Assembly (NCBI RefSeq): GCF_003234085.1
Contig: NZ_QKSD01000007.1
Coordinates: 124,001-188,000, forward strand
Direction: 5' to 3'
Length of the DNA stretch: 64,000 nt
DNA from: Curtobacterium sp. MCPF17_052
GTDB taxonomy: Bacteria > Actinomycetota > Actinomycetes > Actinomycetales > Microbacteriaceae
Program-made: the position numbers and the translations under genes
The notes under the pieces: model-generated
The model's input: the letters and a program-made list of their open reading frames with translations, nothing else
Databases searched by the model: none
Told to the model about the DNA's origin: nothing
In this document: one piece after another, positions 1 through 6,967 of the stretch
Layout of the letters: each line of letters opens with the position of its first letter
Position numbering within the stretch: the first letter of the stretch is position 1

Positions 1-220
1 TGGTCGAGTCGGTCGCGGCGGTCGCGGCGGTCGCGGCGGTCGAGGTGGTGGAGTCGGTGCTGCTGAGCTGGGTCCGGTGGTAGCTCTCGAGGACCGGCCA
101 CCAGGACTCGTCGACGCTGCTCTTGTCGGCGACGAACTGCTCGTAGAGCTCGTCCACCAGCCACTCGTTCGCGCCGAATTCGCCCGCGGTCTCGTCAGTT
201 CCGGTCAGATGGCTCGACAC
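1..220 (-). CDS. kgd: Multifunctional 2-oxoglutarate decarboxylase/dehydrogenase E1, N-terminal fragment
   Basis: Only the first 73 codons are present; the gene runs off the left edge on the minus strand. The reading frame gives SSHLTGTDETAGEFGANEWL, then VDELYEQF and SVDESWWPVLESYH. This is the start of the fused actinobacterial TCA-cycle enzyme (Kgd/OdhA/SucA), which carries a succinyltransferase-like N-terminus ahead of the ThDP-dependent decarboxylase. It is followed by an Ala/Thr-rich linker encoded by the (gcggtc) repeats at bases 10-40, as expected before the E2-like domain. The start is taken as GTG at 218-220, the only reasonable start codon before the conserved block; a GGAGAG lies 13 bases upstream, rather far for a ribosome site. 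Family assignment is firm, start less so. Confidence 0.85.
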   Translation of the reverse strand, partial: MSSHLTGTDETAGEFGANEWLVDELYEQFVADKSSVDESWWPVLESYHRTQLSSTDSTTSTAATAATAATDST

Positions 221-409
221 AGCCGATCGCCCACTCTCCGTCGATTGATGCTCGTGTGTGTCGTGCAGGGCAACCCTGTCCCGCACGCCGTCAACCCTAG
301 CCGCTCATCCGTGGCCGTGAGGTGGGAGACGGCGGGTGAGTCGAGCCTCCAGGGCGGTCCGCGTGGCGCTCCCCGGCGGCCCTCCGCAGGCCGCCGTACA
401 GTGGCCGTC
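221..409. promoter_or_regulatory. Divergent control region between kgd and guaB1
   Basis: This gene-free stretch must carry the promoters for kgd (leftward) and guaB1 (rightward). A perfect short dyad CAGGG-CAA-CCCTG sits at 266-278 and could be a regulator site; no matching regulator can be named. The rightward -10 element is annotated separately. Confidence 0.4.
397..402 (+). promoter_or_regulatory. -10 element of guaB1, leaderless
   Basis: TACAGT ends seven bases before the ATG at 410 and there is no Shine-Dalgarno sequence, so transcription probably starts at the A of the start codon. This supports the start at 410 over the longer in-frame extension back to 77. Confidence 0.6.
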
Positions 410-1849
410 ATGAGGTTCTACGAGACGCGGCCGACCCACGACCTGACCTACTCCGACGTCTTCCTCGTCCCCAGCCGGTCGAGCGTGACGAGCCGCTTCG
501 ACGTGGACCTGGCCACGAACGACGGCACCGGCGCGACGATCCCGATCGTCAGCGCGAACATGAACTCCGTCACCGGTCCGCGACTGGCCGCGACCCTCGC
601 TCGGCGGGGCGGCCTCGGCGTGCTGCCGCAGGACATGCACCTGCAGGACCTCGACGCGGCGATCCGCTGGGTGAAGGCACAGCCGGTCGCGTTCGACTCC
701 GCGCTCGACCTGGGCGCCGACACCACCGTCGCCGAGGCGCTCGAGCAGCTGCTGCCTGTCGCCGGCCGTGGTGTCGTGGTCCGCGACGAGGCGGGGGAGT
801 ACCTCGGCTGCGTGCCCGCGACCCGTCTCGCCATCGCCGGCGCGGACGCGGTCCTCGGCGACCTGCTGCACGGCGCGACGACCGCGATCGACGCCGAGGA
901 CGCCGGGTCCTCCCGCCATGTGTACGACGTGCTCACCGCGGCCGGCGTCGACTTCGCGCCGGTGATGCGGCACGGCAAGGTCGTCGGCACCGTCAGCCCG
1001 ACGAGCGCCATCCGCTCCGACATCTACCGGCCCGCGGTCGACGCCTCCGGCCGACTGCGTGTCGCCGCGGCCGTCGGCATCAACGGCGACGTCGCCGCGA
1101 AGGCCGCAGCGCTGGCGGACGCCGGTGTCGACGTCCTGGTCCTGGACACCGCGCACGGTCACCAGGAGGGCATGATCCGCGCGCTGCGCGCGGTGTCGGC
1201 GCTCGACCTCGGCATCCCGCTCGTCGCCGGCAACGTCGTCACCGCCGACGCCGTGGCCCACCTCGTCGCCGCGGGTGCCTCCATCATCAAGGTCGGGGTC
1301 GGTCCCGGGGCGATGTGCACCACGCGCATGATGACGGCGGTCGGTCGTCCGCAGTTCTCCGCCGTCCTCGAGACCGCCGCCGCCGCGCGTTCGCTCGGCG
1401 CGCACGTCTGGGCTGACGGTGGCGTCCGCTACCCCCGCGACGTCGCGCTGGCCCTGGCCGCGGGCGCGTCGGCCGTGATGATCGGCTCGTGGTTCGCCGG
1501 CACACTCGAGGCACCGGGCGTGCTCCGCCGCGACGACGCCGGGCGCGCGTACAAGGAGAGCTGGGGGATGGCGTCCGCCAAGGCGGTGCGGGAGCGCTTC
1601 GAGCGCCTCGACCCGTACGAGCGGGCGCGCAAGGCGCTCTTCGCGGAGGGCATCTCGTCCTCCACGATCTACCTCGATCCCGAGCGGCCGAGCGTCGAGG
1701 ACCTGCTGGACATGATCACGACGGGTCTCCGCAGCTCCGCCACCTACGCCGGCGCGACGAGCCTGCCCGAGTTCGCCGACCGTGCCCTGGTCGGCATCCA
1801 GTCCGCCGCCGGTTACGAGGAGGGCAAGCCCCTGCCCGTCAGCTGGTAG
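410..1849 (+). CDS. guaB1: GuaB1 family IMP dehydrogenase-related protein (probable GMP reductase)
   Basis: 479 residues. The TIM-barrel of the IMPDH/GMPR family is recognisable: YSDVFLVPSRS near the N-terminus, PIVSANMNSVTG, a central CBS-pair region (about residues 95-210), VDVLVLDTAHGH, GNVVTADAV, and the catalytic loop VGVGPGAMCTTRMM with its active-site cysteine. GuaB1 proteins have about 480 residues and form a distinct actinobacterial branch; the mycobacterial member was shown to be a GMP reductase (GMP to IMP, NADPH-dependent), so the role here is purine interconversion by homology. The start is fixed by the promoter at 397-402 and the MRFYETRPTHDLTYSD beginning typical of the family. 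A large palindrome follows the stop. Confidence 0.9.
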   Translation: MRFYETRPTHDLTYSDVFLVPSRSSVTSRFDVDLATNDGTGATIPIVSANMNSVTGPRLAATLARRGGLGVLPQDMHLQDLDAAIRWVKAQPVAFDSALDLGADTTVAEALEQLLPVAGRGVVVRDEAGEYLGCVPATRLAIAGADAVLGDLLHGATTAIDAEDAGSSRHVYDVLTAAGVDFAPVMRHGKVVGTVSPTSAIRSDIYRPAVDASGRLRVAAAVGINGDVAAKAAALADAGVDVLVLDTAHGHQEGMIRALRAVSALDLGIPLVAGNVVTADAVAHLVAAGASIIKVGVGPGAMCTTRMMTAVGRPQFSAVLETAAAARSLGAHVWADGGVRYPRDVALALAAGASAVMIGSWFAGTLEAPGVLRRDDAGRAYKESWGMASAKAVRERFERLDPYERARKALFAEGISSSTIYLDPERPSVEDLLDMITTGLRSSATYAGATSLPEFADRALVGIQSAAGYEEGKPLPVSW

Positions 1850-1859
1850 CGGAGCACGG

Positions 1860-1905
1860 ACGGACGGGAGGCCCGGTACCAGCTGGTACCGGGCCTCCCG
1901 TCCGT
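1860..1905. terminator. 46-bp perfect palindrome, probable bidirectional terminator
   Basis: The two arms are exact reverse complements with no unpaired centre (central AGCT). It lies between the convergent genes guaB1 and the CNNM protein and contains GACGGGAGGC and its complement. There is no T-tract, as is common in high-GC actinobacteria. Confidence 0.65.
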
Positions 1906-1943
1906 GAGGGCGTCGCGTCAGCGGCGGGCTCGGCCGCGCTCAC

Positions 1944-1996
1944 CGCGGAAGCGACAGTCCTGCGCCGACGAGGGGGACACGACTGTCGCTTTCGCG
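1944..1996. terminator. 16-bp stem hairpin, probable terminator of the CNNM operon
   Basis: Arms 1944-1959 and 1981-1996 pair over 16 positions (one G-T wobble) with a 21-base loop. It sits 21 bases beyond the stop of the minus-strand CNNM gene, so it most likely ends that transcript. Confidence 0.6.
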
Positions 1997-2016
1997 AGGG
2001 GATTCAATGCGCTGGG

Positions 2017-3057
2017 TCAGCGACGCCGGGTGGCGTCCTCGACGGTGCCGATGAGTTCCTCGAGGATGTCCTCGAGGAACAGCACGCCCGTCGTCCGACC
2101 GTCCGCGTCGAAGGCCCGCGCCACGTGGCGTCCGGCCCCGCGCATCGTCGCGAGCGCGTCCTCCAGGTCCATCTCCGTGTAGAGCGAGATGAGCTGACGG
2201 ATGCGCTTCGGCGGCACCGGGTCGTCGAACTCGTCCGGCCGCAGGTCGATGACGTCCTTGACGTGCACGTACCCGGTCGGGTCGCCCGCGTCGTCGACCA
2301 GGACGTACCGCGAGAAGCCTCGCTGGGCGACGGCCCGTTCGACCTCGGCGGGCGTCGCGTCCTCGTGGAGGGTGACGAGCCCGGACATCGGCACGGCGAC
2401 GTCCTTGACCTTCTTCTCGGTGAACTCGAACGCCATCCGGAGCGTGCCCGAGTCGTCGGCGAGGGTGCCCTCGCGTCGGGACTGCTCGACGATGGTCTGG
2501 ACCTCTTCCACCGTGTACGCGCTGACGGCCTCGTCCTTGGGCTCCACCTTGAACAGGCGCAGCACCGCGTTCGCGACCTCGTTGAGCCCGACGACGACCC
2601 AGTGCAGGCCGTGGCCGATGTACCAGAGCGTCGGGACGAGCAGCAGTGCCGCCCGGTCCGGCATCGAGAACGAGATGTTCTTCGGGACCATCTCGCCGAA
2701 GACCACGTGCAGGAACGACACGAGCAGCAGCGTGAAGACGAACGCGATGACGCCGATGACCTCGCCGCTCCACCCGGTCAGGTGCAGCGGGACCTCGAGC
2801 AGGTGGTGGATCGCCGGCTCGGAGACGTTGAGGATCAGCAGCGAACAGACCGTGATGCCGAGCTGTGTGGTCGCGAGCATCCGGGTGGCGTGCTCCATCG
2901 CCCACAGCGTCATCTGCGCGGCTCGCGACCCCTGCTCCGCACGCGGCTCGATCTGCGAGCGACGGGCCGAGATGACGGCGAACTCGGCTGCGACGAAGAA
3001 CGCGTTGCCGCCGAGCAGCACGAACAGCCAGAAGATGCCCCACCAGTCGGAACTCAT
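2017..3057 (-). CDS. CNNM/CorC-type membrane protein with CBS pair, lacking the CorC_HlyC domain
   Basis: 346 residues. A CNNM (DUF21) transmembrane domain fills about residues 1-190, with several hydrophobic helices (first at about 5-25: IFWLFVLLGGNAFFVAAEFA) and the family motif VVFGEMVPKN. A CBS pair follows (about 205-340). The protein ends at the second CBS domain, so the C-terminal CorC_HlyC transporter-associated domain found in the upstream neighbour is missing. CNNM proteins are linked to Mg2+/Co2+ handling in the cytoplasmic membrane; the substrate here is not determined. Its start overlaps the stop of the upstream paralogue by four bases (ATGA, 3054-3057), so the two are translationally coupled and may form a hetero-oligomer. 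Confidence 0.88.
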   Translation of the reverse strand: MSSDWWGIFWLFVLLGGNAFFVAAEFAVISARRSQIEPRAEQGSRAAQMTLWAMEHATRMLATTQLGITVCSLLILNVSEPAIHHLLEVPLHLTGWSGEVIGVIAFVFTLLLVSFLHVVFGEMVPKNISFSMPDRAALLLVPTLWYIGHGLHWVVVGLNEVANAVLRLFKVEPKDEAVSAYTVEEVQTIVEQSRREGTLADDSGTLRMAFEFTEKKVKDVAVPMSGLVTLHEDATPAEVERAVAQRGFSRYVLVDDAGDPTGYVHVKDVIDLRPDEFDDPVPPKRIRQLISLYTEMDLEDALATMRGAGRHVARAFDADGRTTGVLFLEDILEELIGTVEDATRRR

Positions 3058-4442
3058 CGGGTGGCCTCCTGGTCCGTTGTGGTGGTGCGCTTGCCGTTGC
3101 CGGCACCGGCGTTGCTGCCCAGGGTGTCCTCGCCGACCGGGTTCGGCGTGTACCGGATCCGGTCGATGCGCCGGCCGTCCAACCGCTCGATGCGGAAGAC
3201 GCCGGAGTCGATGGCGACCTCGTCACCCACCACAGGCAGGCGTCCGAGCTCCTGCATGAGGAACCCGCCGACGGTCTCGTACGGGCCGTCCTCGGGGACG
3301 GTGACGCTCGCGCGGTCCTCCAGCTCGTCGGGGCGAAGCAGCCCCGGGAAGGTCAGCCAGCCGCGGCTCCGGACGACGTCGATGCGCGCCCGGTCGTGCT
3401 CGTCGGACACCTCGCCGACGATCTCCTCGACCAGGTCCTCGAGCGTGACGACGCCCGCGGTCCCGCCGTACTCGTCGACGACGATGACCATCTGGTAGCC
3501 GCGACCGCGGACCTCGGTGAGCAGGGTGTCGCCGGGCATGGTCTCCGGCACGCGCTCGGCGTCGGTCATCAGGGCACCGACCGGCACCTCGGCGCGCTTC
3601 TCACGCGGGACCGAGACGGCCTGCTTGACGTGCACGAGCCCGACGACGTCGTCCGCGTCCTCCTCGATGACGGGGAAGCGGCTGAAACCGGTCCTGCGGG
3701 CCAGGGCGATGACCGCCTCGGCGCTGTCGGACACGCGGATCGTCGACAGGCGCGGACGCGGCGTCATCACGTCGCTGGCGTTGAGCTCGGAGAAGGACAG
3801 CGTGCGCTCGAGCAGCGTCGCGGTGTCCTGTTCGAGCGAGCCCTCGGACGCGGACCGGCGGAGCAGTGACGTGAGCTCCTCGGCACTGCGGGCACCGGAG
3901 AGCTCCTCCTGCGGTTCGATGCCGATCGCGCGGAGGACGGCGTTCGCGGTGCCGTTGAGCAGGGCGACGGCGGGCTTGAACACCGTCGTGAAGCCGACCT
4001 GCAGCGGCACGACCAGGCGTGCGGTCTGCAGCGGCAGGGCGAGCGCGAAGTTCTTCGGCACGAGTTCGCCGAGGATCATCGACAGCAGGGTCGCGATGAC
4101 GAGCGCCACGATCGAGCCCACGGTCTCGACGACGCCCACGGCGAGGTTCATCGCGAGGAACGGCGCTTCGAGCAGCGTGGCGATCGAGGGCTCGAGCAGG
4201 TAGCCGGTGAGCAGCGTCGTCAGCGTGATGCCGAGCTGCGCGCTGGACAGGTGGGTCGAGGTGACCTTCAGCGCACCGATGACGGTGCCGAGGCCGGTCT
4301 CACCGCGGTCTCGGCGGGCTTCGACGTCGGCGCGGTCGAGGTTCACGAGCGCGAACTCGGACGCGACGAAGACGCCGGTGCCGAGCGTCAGCAGGATGCC
4401 GCCGATCAGCATGACGATGTCGACGGGGCTCACGAGGCACAC
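3054..4442 (-). CDS. CNNM/CorC-type transporter with CBS pair and CorC_HlyC domain
   Basis: 462 residues with the full family architecture: CNNM membrane domain (about 1-195, with LGELVPKNFALALP), CBS pair (about 210-345, SELNASDVMTPRPRLSTI and GYQMVIVVDEYGGTAGVVTL) and a C-terminal CorC_HlyC domain (about 360-445), then a polar tail. This is the annotation family once called hemolysin; an ion-efflux or Mg2+ homeostasis role is known for relatives. First gene of a two-gene operon. The start may be GTG at 4442 or the in-frame GTG at 4433, which has GAGG eight bases upstream. A 15-bp dyad GCTCAC-TGT-GTGAGC lies at 4457-4471, just before the start. Confidence 0.88.
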   Translation of the reverse strand: MCLVSPVDIVMLIGGILLTLGTGVFVASEFALVNLDRADVEARRDRGETGLGTVIGALKVTSTHLSSAQLGITLTTLLTGYLLEPSIATLLEAPFLAMNLAVGVVETVGSIVALVIATLLSMILGELVPKNFALALPLQTARLVVPLQVGFTTVFKPAVALLNGTANAVLRAIGIEPQEELSGARSAEELTSLLRRSASEGSLEQDTATLLERTLSFSELNASDVMTPRPRLSTIRVSDSAEAVIALARRTGFSRFPVIEEDADDVVGLVHVKQAVSVPREKRAEVPVGALMTDAERVPETMPGDTLLTEVRGRGYQMVIVVDEYGGTAGVVTLEDLVEEIVGEVSDEHDRARIDVVRSRGWLTFPGLLRPDELEDRASVTVPEDGPYETVGGFLMQELGRLPVVGDEVAIDSGVFRIERLDGRRIDRIRYTPNPVGEDTLGSNAGAGNGKRTTTTDQEATR

Positions 4443-4456
4443 CTCGGAGTCAGGCA

Positions 4457-4471
4457 GCTCACTGTGTGAGC
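4457..4471. promoter_or_regulatory. Dyad upstream of the CNNM operon
   Basis: GCTCAC-TGT-GTGAGC is a perfect inverted repeat 15 bases before the first gene of the operon, where an operator would be expected. The cognate regulator is unknown. Confidence 0.35.
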
Positions 4472-4530
4472 GGCGGGCATGTGATGGTCAGAACTAGGAG
4501 GGTCGTCCACAATGCCTCGATGGTACCGGG

Positions 4531-4549
4531 CGCTTCCTCGGAGGAAGCG
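4531..4549. terminator. Hairpin downstream of the HAD hydrolase gene
   Basis: CGCTTCCTC-G-GAGGAAGCG is a 19-base perfect inverted repeat 32 bases past the stop of the minus-strand HAD gene. It probably ends that transcript; there is no U-rich tail. Confidence 0.5.
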
Positions 4550-4581
4550 AGAAGGCGTCAGGAGGTGAGCCGTGCCTCCCG

Positions 4582-5202
4582 TCAGACGCCGGCCGCGAGC
4601 TCCTCGAGCGACCGGCGCAGTCCGGCGGCCGAGGTGAAGTGCACCCCCACCGCGCCGACGGCGTCCGCGCCGGCGGCGTTCTCCGCACGGTTGTCGACGA
4701 AGACCATGGCACTCGGCTCGATGCCCAGACGTGTGCAGGTCTCGTGGTAGATCGAGGCGTCGGGCTTCAGGACGTGTTCCTCCGCGCTCACCACGACCGT
4801 CTCGAACAGCGAGCCCATCGGCGAGCGGCGGTACGGGTCACCGAAGTCGAATCCGGCGTTCGAGAGCAGCGCCAGCCGGGTGCCGCCGTCGTGGAGCTCC
4901 TCGACGAGAGCCAGGACCTCGGGGTCGACCTCGAACCAGCCGGTGAAGTCGAGCGCCCACAGCCGGTGCACCTCCGTCACCGACCAGGTCCGGCCGGTGC
5001 GCTCGGCGATCGCGCGCCAGTACTCCAGCACCGTCAGGTCGCCGCGGTCCAGGTCGTGCCGGAGCTCCTGGTACACCGGGAACAGCGTGTCGGCGTCGAG
5101 CCCGGTCGCCTCGAGCAGTGCGGCACGAGCGGCGTGCGGGGTCCGGCTGATCACCTCGCCGTAGTCGAAGACGACGACACGACCAGGCAGGGACAGGCTC
5201 AT
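4582..5202 (-). CDS. HAD-superfamily hydrolase (subfamily IA type)
   Basis: 206 residues. Motif I is VVFDYGEV, with the nucleophile Asp but Tyr-Gly where phosphatases have Asp-Gly; motif II is LALLSNAGF; the Lys of motif III is in HVLKPDASIY; motif IV is MVFVDNRAEN. This is the pattern of HAD-IA hydrolases acting on small phosphorylated or halogenated compounds (epoxide-hydrolase-N-like and YihX-like proteins are close in style). The substrate cannot be read from the sequence. The start at 5202 is set by the -10 TACGGT seven bases upstream in the shared promoter with nnrD; the frame stays open further upstream but that part lies antisense to nnrD. Confidence 0.85.
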   Translation of the reverse strand: MSLSLPGRVVVFDYGEVISRTPHAARAALLEATGLDADTLFPVYQELRHDLDRGDLTVLEYWRAIAERTGRTWSVTEVHRLWALDFTGWFEVDPEVLALVEELHDGGTRLALLSNAGFDFGDPYRRSPMGSLFETVVVSAEEHVLKPDASIYHETCTRLGIEPSAMVFVDNRAENAAGADAVGAVGVHFTSAAGLRRSLEELAAGV

Positions 5203-5209
5203 GCCCGTC

Positions 5210-5219
5210 ACCGTACCGT
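5210..5219. promoter_or_regulatory. Shared bidirectional -10 for the HAD gene and nnrD
   Basis: The sequence ACCGTACCGT contains TACCGT on the plus strand (5214-5219, seven bases before the nnrD ATG) and TACGGT on the minus strand (5215 down to 5210, seven bases before the HAD ATG). The two -10 hexamers overlap by two bases and both genes would be leaderless. Confidence 0.6.
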
Positions 5220-5226
5220 GGGCACG

Positions 5227-6075
5227 ATGAACGACTTCGTCTCCGTCCGACCCGTCGACGCCGCCCGCTGGATCACCGTCCCCACCGGCGACACCTCGAA
5301 GTACCGACGCGGGGTCCTCGGCGTCGCCACCGGGTCCGCGCAGTACCCGGGTGCGGCTGTGATGGGGGTCGACGCCGCCGTGCACACCGGCCTCGGCATG
5401 GTCCGGTACGTCGGTCCGGACCGGGCCACCGACTTCGTGCTCGCCCGCCGGCCCGAGATCGTCGCCGGCGTCGGTCGCGTCCAGGCGTGGCTCGTCGGGT
5501 CGGGGATCTCGGCGCCGTCGCTCGACGCACTGGACGAGACGACCCGCTCCGCGTTCGCGCACGCCTCGGACGACGGCGTCCCGGTCGTCGTCGACGCTGG
5601 GGCGATCCCGCTCGTCGACCTCGGGCCGCTCGCGGTGCTCACCCCGCACGCCGGTGAGCTCGCGTCCCTCCTCGGCGTGTCCCGGGACGAGGTCGAGGGC
5701 GACCCGCGCGGCTCGGCCCTCCGCGCCGCCGAACGGACCGGGAGCGTCGTGCTCCTCAAGGGCGCCGACACGCACGTCGTCACGCCCGACGGCGGGGTCC
5801 GCCTGGTCGCGTCGTCGGCGACCCCCTGGCTCGCAGCGGCTGGTGCCGGGGACGTCCTCGGCGGGGTGCTCGGCGCGCTCGTCGCCGCCCGCGCCGGCAC
5901 GTCCGAGGTGGGTCCGGAGGAACTCGCGCACCTCGCAGCGGCCGCGGCGGTCGTGCACGGGGTCGCTGCGCGTCGGGCCTCGCGGGGCGGGCCGTTCCCG
6001 ATGACCTCGCTCGTCGAGCAGCTGCCCGGGGTGGTGCGCGACCTCGCGGTCACGGGTGACGCGCAGGTCGACTGA
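5227..6075 (+). CDS. nnrD: ADP-dependent NAD(P)H-hydrate dehydratase
   Basis: 282 residues of a ribokinase-like fold. The signature blocks are YRRGVLGVATGSAQYPGAA near the N-terminus, VGSGI, LTPHAGELASLLG (the HAGE motif), VVLLKGADTHVV and the AAAGAGDVLGGVLGAL loop containing the catalytic Asp. The enzyme repairs the hydrated, inactive forms of NADH and NADPH using ADP. It is a stand-alone dehydratase: the epimerase half (NnrE) found fused in many bacteria is absent and must be encoded elsewhere if present. Leaderless start at ATG 5227. A GGGAGGC-type hairpin follows in the convergent gap before the YceI gene. Confidence 0.92.
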   Translation: MNDFVSVRPVDAARWITVPTGDTSKYRRGVLGVATGSAQYPGAAVMGVDAAVHTGLGMVRYVGPDRATDFVLARRPEIVAGVGRVQAWLVGSGISAPSLDALDETTRSAFAHASDDGVPVVVDAGAIPLVDLGPLAVLTPHAGELASLLGVSRDEVEGDPRGSALRAAERTGSVVLLKGADTHVVTPDGGVRLVASSATPWLAAAGAGDVLGGVLGALVAARAGTSEVGPEELAHLAAAAAVVHGVAARRASRGGPFPMTSLVEQLPGVVRDLAVTGDAQVD

Positions 6076-6097
6076 CGGGGTGGCGGGACGGGCCCGT

Positions 6098-6142
6098 CGG
6101 ACGGGAGGCGCGCCGACGGGCCGGTGCCGAGCCTCCCGTCCG
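6098..6142. terminator. Inverted repeat between nnrD and the YceI gene
   Basis: Arms CGGACGGGAGGC (6098-6109) and GCCTCCCGTCCG (6131-6142) are exact complements around a 21-base GC-rich loop. The genes on either side converge, so this is probably a two-way terminator. It belongs to the same sequence family as the palindrome at 1860. Confidence 0.6.
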
Positions 6143-6177
6143 TCAGCCGGTCGCGCCGTGACCTGCCCGGTCGCCGG

Positions 6178-6900
6178 TCAGGACGACGGCGAGGCGTGCA
6201 CGAGGAACTCGACCGCCCCCGCGTCGTCGACCTTCACGAAGCCCAGGTTCGGCGCCTGCACCGAGTAGTCGGAGAACGTGATCGGGACCGTGCCGGAGAC
6301 GTCGACGCCGTCGCCGCTGAGTCCGACCTGCAGCGTCGCCGTCACCGGCTTCGTGACGCCGTGCAACTCGAGCGTGCCGGTCGCGCGGACCTCGGTCGTG
6401 TCGCTGCCGGTCGGGACGGCGTCGGACACCGGCTCGGTCAGGGTGAACGTCGCCGTCGGGAACGCCTGCGTGTCGAGGGCCGAGTCGCGGAAGTACGAGT
6501 CGCGCTGGGCCGAGTCGGTCGCGATGGTGGCGACCTGCACGGTGATCGTCGCCGCGCTGATCGTGGTGCCGTCGACGGTCGCCGTCCCCGTGACGTCGGA
6601 CGTGCGGCCGGTGACGGTGACGTCCGAGCCGTTGAGGACCTCGTGGACGCGGTAGCCGGCCTCGGACCCGTCGCCGACCGTCCAGGTGCCGGACAGGTCC
6701 TGTGCGTCGAGCGTGGACGGAGCACGGCTGGCGGCGACCGTCGGTGTCGCGGACGCCTTGGCGTTCTCACCGGAGGTGTACGCGCGGGTGCCGAACGCGA
6801 CGGCGACCACCGCGACCACGGCGACGACGACGAGCACGACGAGCACGACCACGAGGCGACGCCGGGGGCGGGGGGACGGGCGGTTCGGAGCGGAGGTCAC
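6178..6900 (-). CDS. YceI-family protein with N-terminal membrane anchor
   Basis: 240 residues. A short Arg/Pro-rich start is followed by one long hydrophobic helix (about 17-38, LVVVLVVLVVVAVVAVV) and a Ser/Thr-rich linker, then a YceI domain (about 65-240: LSGTWTVGDGSEAGYRV, SYFRDSALDTQAFPTATF, GTLELHGVTKPVTATL, FSDYSVQAPNLGFV). YceI domains are lipocalin-like barrels that bind isoprenoid chains; the known E. coli and Thermus members are periplasmic. Here the domain should sit outside the membrane on its anchor. The start is GTG 6900 with CACCGT six bases upstream, in a 67-base divergent gap with the glycosyltransferase gene. Confidence 0.85.
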   Translation of the reverse strand: MTSAPNRPSPRPRRRLVVVLVVLVVVAVVAVVAVAFGTRAYTSGENAKASATPTVAASRAPSTLDAQDLSGTWTVGDGSEAGYRVHEVLNGSDVTVTGRTSDVTGTATVDGTTISAATITVQVATIATDSAQRDSYFRDSALDTQAFPTATFTLTEPVSDAVPTGSDTTEVRATGTLELHGVTKPVTATLQVGLSGDGVDVSGTVPITFSDYSVQAPNLGFVKVDDAGAVEFLVHASPSS

Positions 6901-6955
6901 CCGAGGACGGTGACACGTCACTCTCGGGATCGGCTGAGGATCCGTGCCCGGTCGG

Positions 6956-6961
6956 TACGCT
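6956..6961 (+). promoter_or_regulatory. -10 element of the GT87-like gene, leaderless
   Basis: TACGCT ends six bases before the GTG at 6968; no ribosome site is visible. This moves the start from the upstream in-frame ATG (6944), which would overlap the promoter, to 6968. Confidence 0.55.
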
Positions 6962-6967
6962 CGTCCG

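Noticed and set aside
77..409. N-terminal extension of guaB1 by 111 codons
   Set aside because: The extra part is antisense to the kgd start, does not resemble the family, and a leaderless promoter fits the ATG at 410.
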